From NCBI GenBank assembly GCA_029976905.1, contig JAPOLW010000016.1, positions 1-19,820 on the forward strand: a stretch of 19,820 nucleotides of DNA. Direction: 5' to 3'. This document shows positions 1-8,967 of this stretch, in pieces. Below the pieces are notes generated by a model. It saw nothing but the letters and a program-made list of their open reading frames with translations. It was not told where the DNA came from and did not search any database. Origin of the DNA: a bacterium. Lineage in GTDB: Bacteria > Desulfobacterota > Binatia > UBA12015. Position 1 is the stretch's first letter, and the number at the start of each line of letters is the position of its first letter. The position numbers were made by a program, and so were the translations under genes.

Positions 1-660
1 GATACGCACGACGGACCGTGTCGCGCACTCACCAACCAGGCCGGATGCGTCGTGGTTTCGGTGGACTATCGCCTCGCGCCCGAGAATCGGTTCCCGGCCG
101 GACTCGAAGACTGCACCGCCGCCGTTGGTTGGGCGGCCGACCAGGCCGGCGCCCTGGGGATCGATCGCACGCGCATCGCAATCGGCGGCGACAGCGCCGG
201 TGGCAATCTCGCCGCCGCCGTGGCCCTGGCCAATCGCGACGCCGGCGGGCCGACGCTCTGCCACCAATTGCTCGTCTACCCGGTGATCGACGCGCGCCGG
301 AATACGCCGTCCTACCGTGAGAACGCCGAAGGCTACTTCCTGTCGGCAGCGGCGATGAAGTGGTTCTGGGATCAGTACCTCGGCGACGCGTCGGACGCAG
401 AGAAGCCGCTGGCCTCGCCGATCCGGTCCGAGAACCTTGCGGACCTGCCCCCGGCGACGATCATCACCGCGGAATTCGATCCGCTGCGCGACGAAGGAGA
501 GGCCTACGCCGAGCAACTCGCGGCGGCCGGCATCCCGGTCGAGTCACGGCGCTGGGACGGCATCATCCACGGATTCTTCGGCATGGGCGACCTCCTTCCC
601 AAGGGCAAGGAAGCGATCTCCTATGCGGCGGAGCGCCTGCGCTCGGCCTTCGGCGCCTGA
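1..660 (+). CDS. HSL-type alpha/beta hydrolase (esterase/lipase), 5' end missing
   Basis: The reading frame is open from base 1, so the N-terminus lies outside the window and 219 codons are visible. The visible part has the hormone-sensitive-lipase (family IV) pattern: VDYRLAPE near codon 22, then the nucleophile elbow GDSAGG with the serine at codon 65, the acid in EFDPLRDE (Asp at codon 160) and the histidine in IIHGF (codon 190). The HGGG oxyanion-hole motif expected upstream is cut off. Family members hydrolyse carboxylic esters of short to medium acyl chains in the cytoplasm; the substrate cannot be told here. An internal ATG at base 52 falls inside the conserved core and is not a credible start. 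The gene converges on the nucleotidase-like gene, with a hairpin between them. Confidence 0.9.
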   Translation, partial: DTHDGPCRALTNQAGCVVVSVDYRLAPENRFPAGLEDCTAAVGWAADQAGALGIDRTRIAIGGDSAGGNLAAAVALANRDAGGPTLCHQLLVYPVIDARRNTPSYRENAEGYFLSAAAMKWFWDQYLGDASDAEKPLASPIRSENLADLPPATIITAEFDPLRDEGEAYAEQLAAAGIPVESRRWDGIIHGFFGMGDLLPKGKEAISYAAERLRSAFGA

Positions 661-711
661 CCGGCCAGGCCCCGGCATCGTTCGGACGCGACTCCGGCCG
701 TGGTCCTCGGG

Positions 712-741
712 GTGTCGTCGCCTGCGGCGACGCGCCGACAC
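712..741. terminator. Hairpin between convergent genes, candidate terminator
   Basis: A stem of GTCGCC and GGCGAC closes on a 3-nt loop at 717-731. It is extended by GTGTC (712-716) pairing with GACAC (737-741) across a one-sided bulge. It lies in the 98-bp gap between the convergent esterase and nucleotidase-like genes, where a two-way terminator would sit. There is no T-run, so factor-independent termination is uncertain. Confidence 0.4.
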
Positions 742-758
742 GGGGCGTGCCGCCGGGT

Positions 759-1385
759 TCAGCGCCCTCCGGACAGCCCCGCGACGATCGCTTCGATCTC
801 CACCCACGAGGTCACACGGCGAATGCGCCCACGCGCGCGCGGCGCAAGCGAGCGCTCGTCGCGGTTCCAGGGACGGTCGAGAAGGAGCACCGGCGTGCCG
901 GTCTCCCCGGCCAGGAACGCAGCCATGGAAAGCGAGTCTTCGATCGCGACGCGGTAGCGCCGGTCCGCGAATCGCGCGAGCGGGGTCGCATCGGCCAGTC
1001 CGACCTGACGCCCGTACTTGTCGACCGACTCGAGCGTGGCGTGCGGCATACGCATGCGCTCGAGCCAGCGCCCCGTCGCCGCCAGGGTCAGCGGGGGCCG
1101 CCCCGTGACGATCTCGACGACGTGACCGCGCGCCTCCCAGCCCGCCAGTGTCTCGGCCGCGCCAGGAACGGCCCCCATGGCCTCGATCACCCGGTCCTCG
1201 TGCGCAGCGTCGAGCAGGCGGTCGCGCTCGTCCTCCGAAAGGCCGAAGGACTCTCCCAGGTCGAAGGAGCGGCAATCCTCGTAGGTGACCCGCTTGGCGA
1301 AAAGCTCGCGCACCAGGCCGACCAGGGTTGCGGTGGTGTCGGCGAGGACGTCGTCGACATCGACGTAGATCGCCTCGTCCTTCAC
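759..1385 (-). CDS. HAD-superfamily 5'(3')-deoxyribonucleotidase-like protein (NT5C type)
   Basis: This 208-residue protein has the motifs of a HAD phosphatase of the NT5C kind. They are motif I DVDDVLAD with the nucleophile and acid/base aspartates at 9 and 11, motif II VTGRP in the middle, a lysine in DKYG, and motif IV AIEDS, followed by LLLDRPWNR, which is typical of the prokaryotic NT5C-like group. Family members dephosphorylate nucleoside monophosphates, but many bacterial homologues have no known substrate. The start is GTG, and it overlaps the stop of the upstream CoA-transferase gene in a GTGA junction, so translation is probably coupled. It is the last gene of the acyl-CoA operon. 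Why a nucleotidase-like enzyme sits there is not evident; it could act on CoA breakdown products or another phosphate ester, which is speculation. Confidence 0.8.
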   Translation of the reverse strand: MKDEAIYVDVDDVLADTTATLVGLVRELFAKRVTYEDCRSFDLGESFGLSEDERDRLLDAAHEDRVIEAMGAVPGAAETLAGWEARGHVVEIVTGRPPLTLAATGRWLERMRMPHATLESVDKYGRQVGLADATPLARFADRRYRVAIEDSLSMAAFLAGETGTPVLLLDRPWNRDERSLAPRARGRIRRVTSWVEIEAIVAGLSGGR

Positions 1386-3868
1386 GGCAGCTCCGGGGGG
1401 ATCTCGTCGGAATCCTCGACCGCACCCACCGCGCGCAGGCGGACGAGTTCGTCGGCCGAAACACCCAGCAGCTCCCCGAAGACGGAGTCGTTGTCCTCGC
1501 CCACCGCGGATCCCGCATGCGGCGTTCGCCCCGGCGTACCGGTGAGTCCCAGGGGGATCCCGTTGGCGACCACCTTGCCCTTGAGCTTGTGCTCGATCTC
1601 CTCGAAGAAGCCCCGCGCGGCGAGTTGCGGATCACGGTGCAGCTGGTCCTCGGTCGTCTGCGCCACGCCCGCGGCGATCCCCGCCTCCTGGAGACGGGTC
1701 TCGAGAGCATAGGCGTCGAGGTCGGCGGTCCAGGCCGCCACCTCATGGTCGAGGGCGTCGACGTTCTCGAGTCGGGCCTGCATCGACGCGAAGCGCTCGT
1801 CGACGAGCCAGCCGGGCTTGTCCGCGACGCGGCACAAAGCCTTCCACTCGGCCTCGTCGAAGACCGCAATGGCCAGCCAGCGGTCGTCGCCGGCACAAGG
1901 ATAGCAGCCGTGCGGCGCGGCATGGCGGGACCGATTGCCGACGCGCTCGGGATCGCGGCCGCTTGCGAGCGTCTCCATCACCACGTCCCCGAAGACGCTG
2001 ACCATCGCTTCGAGCTGGGAGAGATGCACGCGCTGGCCCTCCCCGGTCCGGCGCCGATGCTCGAGTGCGCTCATCACCGCGAAGAGGCCGTGCGCCGCAC
2101 TCACCGAATCGGGGTAGGCAAAGTGGGTCATCGCGCCGGGCCGATGCGCAAAGCCCGAACTCGCCGCGAGTCCGGAGGCCGCCTCGATGTTCGGCCCCCA
2201 GGTGACGTAGCGACGACAGGGGCCATCGTCCCCGAAGCCCGAGGTACCGAAGTGGACGAGATCGGGCTTCACCCGGCGCAATTCGTCGGCGCCGAGCCCA
2301 AGCTTCTCCAGGACCCCCGGCGTGAAGTTCTCGATCACCACGTCGGCGACCGCCACCAGGCGCAGCGCCAGTTCCACCGCCTCCGGGCGCGTCAGATCGA
2401 GGGCGACGAAACGCTTGCCCGCATTCCAGTCGGTGAACCAGGGGGAAAGGCGCGACTGGATGCCCAGGTGCGGCGCCCACGGTGGCACGTATTGCCGGGT
2501 GACGTCGGGATGGCTCCGCGACTCGACCTTGATGACGTCGGCACCACACCACGCAAGCGCACGGCCGATCCAGGGTCCGGCCATGCCCATGGAGAATTCG
2601 ACGATCCGAAGTCCCGCCAGGGCATGGGCGGCGGACCCGGCCGCTCCTCCGCGCATCGCGGCCGCAGCGGCCGGCGCGGGCGCGGGGTCCGGGACCCGGA
2701 GGGAATCCGACGCGCGCCGCCGTGCCTCGCTCGTGGCGAGAATCTCGTCGTCGTGCTCACCGACCGACGGTGCGCGCCGCCGAATCCGCGCCGGAGTGCG
2801 CTCGAAGCGATACGGCGGCCCCGGTTGACGCACCACCGAGCCGTCGTCGGCGACGACGTCGACGAAGTACTCGCGCGCCCGCAGCTGCGGATCGTCCACC
2901 ACCGCCGCCGGGCCACGCAGCGGCGTCATCGCCAGATGGCGTGCCTGGCCCTGGCGGTACATCTCGTCGACGGTGTGGCGTTCGGTGAGCTCCGAGATGA
3001 AGGCGTCGATCAGATGGCGATCTTCGATGCGGGCCGCCGATGGACCTTCCCAAAGGGGACTCAGAATGGCCTCTTGCCCGGTCTCTTCGAAGACCCACCG
3101 GGCGACCGCCTTCCAGTGCGCGGGTCGGTTCACCATCAGATAGATGAGGCCGTCGCGGCAGGGATAGGCCCCCGAGGGAACCGAAGCGAACAGACTCGTA
3201 CCCGCCCGGCGCGGAACCAGGCCGTCGTCGAGCCACTTGCCGACCCCGGTGATGTGGCTCATCGACGCCACCACCTCCGCGACCGATACATCGACGGATT
3301 GGCCCAGCCCACCCGCCTGCATGTGGTGCAATGCGATCATCGAGGCGCTCGCGGCCACCGTCGACGCCATGACGTGTGCGTGCGAACCCGCCAGGCGAAC
3401 CGGTGGGTCCTCCGCATACCCAGTGACGTACGCCGCTCCGCCACGCGCGAAGGCGACCAGATCGGACGAGTGCCAGGAGCGCTGCGGACCGGTTTGCCCG
3501 AAGCCGGTGATGGACGTCCACACGAGACGGGGGTTTGCCTGGCGGAGTTCTTCCGCGCCGAGACCGCGCGCCGCCAGGGTTCCGGGTTCGCGCCCCTCGA
3601 AGACCAGATCGGCCGATGCGACGAGCGCCCGGAATCGTTCGCGGTCGGCGGCGCGCTCGAGATCGAGCACGACCGAGCGCTTGCCGGCATTGGTGTACGA
3701 GAACCAAGGAGACCGGAGGCGTCGCGTCGCATGCCCACCGGGCGGTTCGACCAGAACCACGTCGGCACCCAGATCGGCGAACAACCGTGCCCCGTAGGCG
3801 GTCTTGTGATCGGCGATCTCGACGACGCGCCGACCGGCGAGAGCGCTCTGGGGATCGGACGCCGACAC
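1382..3868 (-). CDS. Fused double-domain family III CoA-transferase (CaiB/BaiF)
   Basis: The 828 residues hold two complete CaiB/BaiF domains, about twice the usual length of roughly 400. The first spans residues 10-375 (GKRSVVLDL at 63-70, GFGQTGP at 122-128) and the second 417-820 (GKRFVALDL at 484-492, GFGDDGP at 544-550). They are joined by a Pro/Ala-rich linker at about 383-417. Class III enzymes move CoA between acids through an aspartyl-CoA anhydride. At the place I align with that aspartate, in the helix after the (V/L)xxS strand, both halves read Glu (E198 and E620). Fusion gives a covalent version of the interlocked dimer of the family. The start is GTG, 6 bp after the acyl-CoA dehydrogenase stop, so the two are surely cotranscribed. 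The context points to activation of a carboxylic acid that the dehydrogenase then desaturates; the substrate is unknown. The family call is firm, the reaction is not. Confidence 0.9.
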   Translation of the reverse strand: MSASDPQSALAGRRVVEIADHKTAYGARLFADLGADVVLVEPPGGHATRRLRSPWFSYTNAGKRSVVLDLERAADRERFRALVASADLVFEGREPGTLAARGLGAEELRQANPRLVWTSITGFGQTGPQRSWHSSDLVAFARGGAAYVTGYAEDPPVRLAGSHAHVMASTVAASASMIALHHMQAGGLGQSVDVSVAEVVASMSHITGVGKWLDDGLVPRRAGTSLFASVPSGAYPCRDGLIYLMVNRPAHWKAVARWVFEETGQEAILSPLWEGPSAARIEDRHLIDAFISELTERHTVDEMYRQGQARHLAMTPLRGPAAVVDDPQLRAREYFVDVVADDGSVVRQPGPPYRFERTPARIRRRAPSVGEHDDEILATSEARRRASDSLRVPDPAPAPAAAAAMRGGAAGSAAHALAGLRIVEFSMGMAGPWIGRALAWCGADVIKVESRSHPDVTRQYVPPWAPHLGIQSRLSPWFTDWNAGKRFVALDLTRPEAVELALRLVAVADVVIENFTPGVLEKLGLGADELRRVKPDLVHFGTSGFGDDGPCRRYVTWGPNIEAASGLAASSGFAHRPGAMTHFAYPDSVSAAHGLFAVMSALEHRRRTGEGQRVHLSQLEAMVSVFGDVVMETLASGRDPERVGNRSRHAAPHGCYPCAGDDRWLAIAVFDEAEWKALCRVADKPGWLVDERFASMQARLENVDALDHEVAAWTADLDAYALETRLQEAGIAAGVAQTTEDQLHRDPQLAARGFFEEIEHKLKGKVVANGIPLGLTGTPGRTPHAGSAVGEDNDSVFGELLGVSADELVRLRAVGAVEDSDEIPPELP

Positions 3869-3874
3869 CGCGTC

Positions 3875-5035
3875 TCAAGCGGGTGCGACGCGGAGATCCG
3901 GCGGCCCGTCGCCGTCCAGGACGTCCGCCGCGATCAGGTCCTCGCAGAACGCCGTATCCCACCAGCTGATCTGCAACTGCTTGGCGCGCCGGAAGTAGAG
4001 TTGAATGTCGTACTCGACCGAGAAGCCCATGCCGCCGTGGATCTGCTGGGCCACCCGGGTCACGTCGTGGAAGGTTCCGCACGCAAAGGACTTGGCCATC
4101 GGGGCCAGTCGACGGATCGAGCGTCCCCGGTCGCGCGCCCAGGCGGCTTCGTAGACCAATGTCTGGCCGCCGGCGATGGTCGTCGAAGCGTCGGCCATGT
4201 AGTGCGCGAGCGACTGGAAGGCGCCCAGAGGCTTGCCGAATTGCTCGCGTTCCTTGGCGTAGGTCACGGTCATTTCGAGCGCCCGGGCGGCGCCGCCCAT
4301 GGCCTGGGCCGCAAGCAGGATCGCCCCGTCGTGCAGGGCGTCCATCCAGACCGACCAGCCGCGACCCGCCTCCCCCACCCGGTCGCCCGCCTCGACGCGC
4401 ACCCCGTCGAGGCGCACGCGGTACTGGGTATCCGAGGCCATGGTCCGCTCCTGCGCCCACGAGACGCCCGCTGCGGTCGGATCGAGCAGGAAGAGGTCGA
4501 TGGCATCTTCCTCCGGCCCGGTGCGGGCGAGGACCAGGATCCGATCGGCGGCCTTCGCAAACGGCACGTGGCTTTTCTCACCCGCGAGAAGGAATCCGTC
4601 GCCGCTGGGGGTGGCGGCGAGGCGCACGCCGGCGGGATCGAAACCGCCGCGCGGTTCGAGCCAGGCCGTCGTCAGGATGGTCTCTCCCGATGCGATTCCC
4701 GGCAACCACTGCTGTCTCTGTGCGTCACTCCCCGCGCGCGTGAGCACGCCGCCCGCCATCACCGCACTCGTGAAGTGCGGAGTCGGAGCGAGAGTACGGC
4801 CGAGTTCCTCGTACAGGATCGCGGCCTCGAGCATGCCCTGATCCGATCCTCCGAAGGCTTCGGGCAGGAGCAACCCGATGAGGCCGAGGGAGCCCAGCTG
4901 CGTCCAGAGATCGCTGGGATAGCCGATCGGGTCCTCCTCGAGCGCGCGCACGATGTCGGCGGTCGCGTGACGTTCGCAGAGTCCGCGAACCGTCTCGCGC
5001 AGGAGGTTCTGCTCTGCCGTGAGCTCCAGGTCCAT
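3875..5035 (-). CDS. Acyl-CoA dehydrogenase family protein, atypical active site
   Basis: This is a 386-residue flavoprotein of the acyl-CoA dehydrogenase fold. The N-terminal helical domain starts MDLELTAEQ. A mid beta domain includes AGEKSHVPFA (about 151-160). The C-terminal helical domain carries YAKEREQFGKPLGAFQ (259-274) and QIHGGMGFSVEYDIQLYFRRA (331-351), which contact FAD. Such enzymes introduce a trans-2 double bond into acyl-CoA. The usual catalytic glutamate in a C-terminal YEGT-type motif is replaced by ISWWDTAF, and I see no glutamate at the alternative position before AAQAMG. Activity may therefore need a partner subunit or another base. I chose the ATG at 5033-5035 because it begins the conserved domain; an in-frame ATG 33 codons upstream adds a low-complexity tail. 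It is the first gene of the operon with the CoA-transferase and nucleotidase-like genes. Confidence 0.9.
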   Translation of the reverse strand: MDLELTAEQNLLRETVRGLCERHATADIVRALEEDPIGYPSDLWTQLGSLGLIGLLLPEAFGGSDQGMLEAAILYEELGRTLAPTPHFTSAVMAGGVLTRAGSDAQRQQWLPGIASGETILTTAWLEPRGGFDPAGVRLAATPSGDGFLLAGEKSHVPFAKAADRILVLARTGPEEDAIDLFLLDPTAAGVSWAQERTMASDTQYRVRLDGVRVEAGDRVGEAGRGWSVWMDALHDGAILLAAQAMGGAARALEMTVTYAKEREQFGKPLGAFQSLAHYMADASTTIAGGQTLVYEAAWARDRGRSIRRLAPMAKSFACGTFHDVTRVAQQIHGGMGFSVEYDIQLYFRRAKQLQISWWDTAFCEDLIAADVLDGDGPPDLRVAPA

Positions 5036-5169
5036 GCCCCGGATCAGAGCATAGACGCTCGCCGATTTCCCGCGACGGTGGACCCCGCCCCCGGGAGCAC
5101 CGTGGAAGCCGGGAGAGGGGTGCGATACAGACATCCCGGTGCCGCGAGGCGCACGAGGAGGTTGGATCC
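5036..5169. promoter_or_regulatory. Divergent intergenic region between the acyl-CoA operon and the PQQ dehydrogenase
   Basis: These 134 bp must hold the promoters of both divergent units. I see no convincing -35/-10 pair for either direction. On the minus strand, TATGCT shortly upstream of the dehydrogenase start resembles a -10 box but lacks a good -35. The plus-strand gene has a clear ribosome binding site, AGGAGG at 5156-5161, 8 nt before its ATG. Confidence 0.45.
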
Positions 5170-7197
<2,028 letters not shown>

Positions 7198-7281
7198 AGC
7201 GACGGTCCGGGCGGGAACGGGAGACACCCGGGACGCCCCCCCTCGCGGACACGCCGCGGCCCGACTCTTGATCCCGCGGCC

Positions 7282-7300
7282 GGACCGCCGTACGCGGTCC
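7282..7300 (+). promoter_or_regulatory. Perfect hairpin directly before the SnoaL-like start codon
   Basis: GGACCGC (7282-7288) and GCGGTCC (7294-7300) form a 7-bp GC-rich stem on a 5-nt loop, ending 2 nt before the ATG at 7303. It takes the place of a Shine-Dalgarno sequence, and none is visible. It could be an operator palindrome or an mRNA hairpin that controls translation. Confidence 0.45.
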
Positions 7301-7302
7301 CC

Positions 7303-7812
7303 ATGGACGACCTCCGCCAACTGATCGCCCGGGACGAGATCCGACAACTCGCCTACCGTTACGCGCTGGCCATCGACAGCCGCGACATCGACGCGCTCGT
7401 CGATCTCTTCGTCGACGACGTTCAGGTCGGCCGTGAATCCTTTGGGCACGCAGCGTTGCGCGAGAGCTTCGAACGCCAACTACGTGGCGTCGGCATCACC
7501 ATCCTCTTCGTCGGCAATCACCTGATCGACCTCGAGGACGACGACCACGCGAAGGGCACCGTCTATTGCAAGAACGAAGCCCAGCAAGGTGATCGCTGGA
7601 TCCATCAGGCGATCCAGTACCGGGATACCTACGAGCGACGCGACGGACGCTGGCTCTTCGTCCGGCGACGCCATCTGCTGTGGTACGGAAGCGAGGTCGG
7701 AGAGAATCCGCTGGGCCTGCCGCCCGCCCGATGGCCCGAAAATCAGGTCGGCCGGGGGACGCTCCCGGAGAGCTGGGAGACCTGGAATCGCTTCTGGGCG
7801 CGCACGCCCTGA
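7303..7812 (+). CDS. SnoaL-like (NTF2-fold) protein
   Basis: This 169-residue protein starts with the signature of the SnoaL-like NTF2 fold: an acidic helix with RDEIRQLAYRYALAIDSRDIDALVDLF, then VDDVQV, and later strands HLIDLEDDDHAKGTVYC and YRDTYERRDGRWLFVRRRHLLWYG. The fold makes a small cone-shaped pocket used by polyketide cyclases, dehydratases and isomerases, and by many proteins of unknown role; residues needed for a particular reaction cannot be named here. The ATG fits the start of the first helix. No Shine-Dalgarno is visible, and a perfect hairpin occupies its place. The gene lies 105 bp after the PQQ dehydrogenase on the same strand and may or may not be cotranscribed. It converges with a second SnoaL-like gene to which it bears only fold-level similarity by eye. 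Confidence 0.85.
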   Translation: MDDLRQLIARDEIRQLAYRYALAIDSRDIDALVDLFVDDVQVGRESFGHAALRESFERQLRGVGITILFVGNHLIDLEDDDHAKGTVYCKNEAQQGDRWIHQAIQYRDTYERRDGRWLFVRRRHLLWYGSEVGENPLGLPPARWPENQVGRGTLPESWETWNRFWARTP

Positions 7813-7821
7813 CGTCGACCG

Positions 7822-7836
7822 CGGGCGCGGCGCCCG
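7822..7836. terminator. Hairpin between convergent SnoaL-like genes, candidate two-way terminator
   Basis: CGGGCG and CGCCCG pair over a 3-nt loop and fill most of the 24-bp gap between the stops of the two convergent genes. There is no T-run on either side, so function is inferred from shape and position. Confidence 0.4.
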
Positions 7837-8355
7837 TCAGACAGACTCGTCGCGGGCGGCGGTCGCTTTCGCCGCCCAACCCCGCTCGTAGGGCGACAGG
7901 AAGACGACCCGCAGCTTCATCGACGCGTGTTTCCACACACCGTCCTCGCGCGCGTAGATATCGTCCTCGACACCCGCCATCCAGAACGGACGGTCCCCGG
8001 GCATCGTGCACGGCGCGAGGATGTCCCAGCGCCCGATGGCCCGATCGCCCTCCACCACGACGTGCGGCTTCACGAAGTAGTGCCAGCTGAAGGTCAGGGT
8101 CGAGGAGAGGAAGCGTTCGCGGATCTCCGCGCGCCCCCGACTCACGCCCAGAGCAGCCCCGTCCCACACCGCATCCGCCGTGAACAAGGCCGCTATCCGG
8201 TCCGCAATCGGCGCCACCTCTTCGGGAGGCCGCATCCCCTGTGCGTCGAAACGCGAGTCGACCAGCTCGCCGTAGTGGGCCTTGAGCCGCCGGATGGCTT
8301 CGGCGTCCTCGAGCGCCTGGAGGCGGCTTTCGAGACGGCGGATTCGATCTTCCAC
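7837..8355 (-). CDS. SnoaL-like (NTF2-fold) protein with N-terminal coiled helix
   Basis: This 172-residue protein opens with a charged heptad-like helix (RIRRLESRLQALEDAEAIRR) that leads into the first helix of a SnoaL-like domain (RLKAHYGELVDSRFD). It continues with IAALFTADAVWDGAALGVSRGRAEIRERF and strands containing FSWHYFVKPHVVVEGDRAIGRWDIL. Proteins of this shape are common in environmental bacteria and are usually of unknown role, sometimes lyases or isomerases in aromatic or steroid degradation. The start is GTG, chosen because it begins the leading helix; there is no in-frame ATG near. A TATAAC box lies only 7 nt upstream, so the transcript may be leaderless. It is transcribed divergently from the SRPBCC gene. 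Confidence 0.85.
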   Translation of the reverse strand: MEDRIRRLESRLQALEDAEAIRRLKAHYGELVDSRFDAQGMRPPEEVAPIADRIAALFTADAVWDGAALGVSRGRAEIRERFLSSTLTFSWHYFVKPHVVVEGDRAIGRWDILAPCTMPGDRPFWMAGVEDDIYAREDGVWKHASMKLRVVFLSPYERGWAAKATAARDESV

Positions 8356-8362
8356 GTCCGGC

Positions 8363-8368
8363 GTTATA
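8363..8368 (-). promoter_or_regulatory. Possible -10 box for the minus-strand SnoaL-like gene
   Basis: Read on the minus strand this is TATAAC, close to the TATAAT consensus and one of few AT-rich hexamers in the region. It ends 7 nt before the GTG start, so transcription would begin at or next to the start codon. The hexamer about 17 nt upstream is a poor -35 match. Confidence 0.35.
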
Positions 8369-8432
8369 CCCGTTGGGCAGATGGCTTCCCACCGGCGCAG
8401 ATCGCAACCGTCGGCGGGAACGGGAGGGACCG

Positions 8433-8918
8433 ATGCAGGACCACCGCTACTCGTTCGAGATCGAAGCGACGCCAGAGGAAATCTGGCCGATTTTCTGGAG
8501 CCGACGCAACGTCGAACACGGCGACGTGAAGATCGAGATCCTGCACCCCGGCGACGAGGTGGGCAACGGCCTCGTCCGACGCACGCAGTTCCGGGTCCCC
8601 TGGTATCTGCTCTCGGGTGGCCGCGCGCGCTCGTGGGAATGGCTCACCGAGGTGAAGCCTTGCGAGAGTTGGCGTTACGACGCGATCGGAAAGCCCCTGT
8701 GGTCCCAGGCAACCGGCTGGACGCGTCTGGAAGACCTCGGCAACGGCCGCACCCGTCTACACTTCCGCGAGACCTACCACGTCTTCAATCCGATCCTGCG
8801 CTTCCTCCTCGAGCGAATCGTGCATCGGGCCATCTCGAAGGACAACGACACGCTCATCGCCGCTGCCGTCGAACGGGGTGTCGCGGCGCGACGCAAGCGC
8901 GCGGGCCGGAACTCCTGA
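8433..8918 (+). CDS. SRPBCC (START/polyketide cyclase-like) family protein
   Basis: The 161 residues follow the SRPBCC pattern: a first strand with YSFEIEATPEEIWPIFW, then VGNGLVRRTQFRVPW, the edge strands WLTEVKPCESWRYDAIG and TRLEDLGNGRTRLHFRETY, and a long C-terminal helix ending in basic residues. The fold encloses a deep hydrophobic pocket for lipids, polyketides or aromatic ligands; the ligand here is unknown. I chose the ATG at 8433 because GGGAGGG lies just upstream and it begins the fold; the open frame extends 20 codons further 5' with no domain content. It is 49 bp upstream of the transporter gene on the same strand, so the two may form an operon. Confidence 0.85.
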   Translation: MQDHRYSFEIEATPEEIWPIFWSRRNVEHGDVKIEILHPGDEVGNGLVRRTQFRVPWYLLSGGRARSWEWLTEVKPCESWRYDAIGKPLWSQATGWTRLEDLGNGRTRLHFRETYHVFNPILRFLLERIVHRAISKDNDTLIAAAVERGVAARRKRAGRNS

Positions 8919-8967
8919 TGTTCTCCCGCACCGCGGAATCCGCGAAAATGCCCCCCGGAGCCCGGCC

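Noticed and set aside
5036..5134. A longer N-terminus for the acyl-CoA dehydrogenase from the upstream in-frame ATG
   Set aside because: The added 33 residues are low-complexity and precede the family's usual beginning (MDLELTAEQ), and they would consume most of the divergent promoter region.
8878..8967. An upstream GTG start for the cation-chloride cotransporter
   Set aside because: It overlaps the SRPBCC gene by 41 bp, lacks a ribosome binding site and adds residues with no family match. The GTG at 8968 has a well-placed GGAG.
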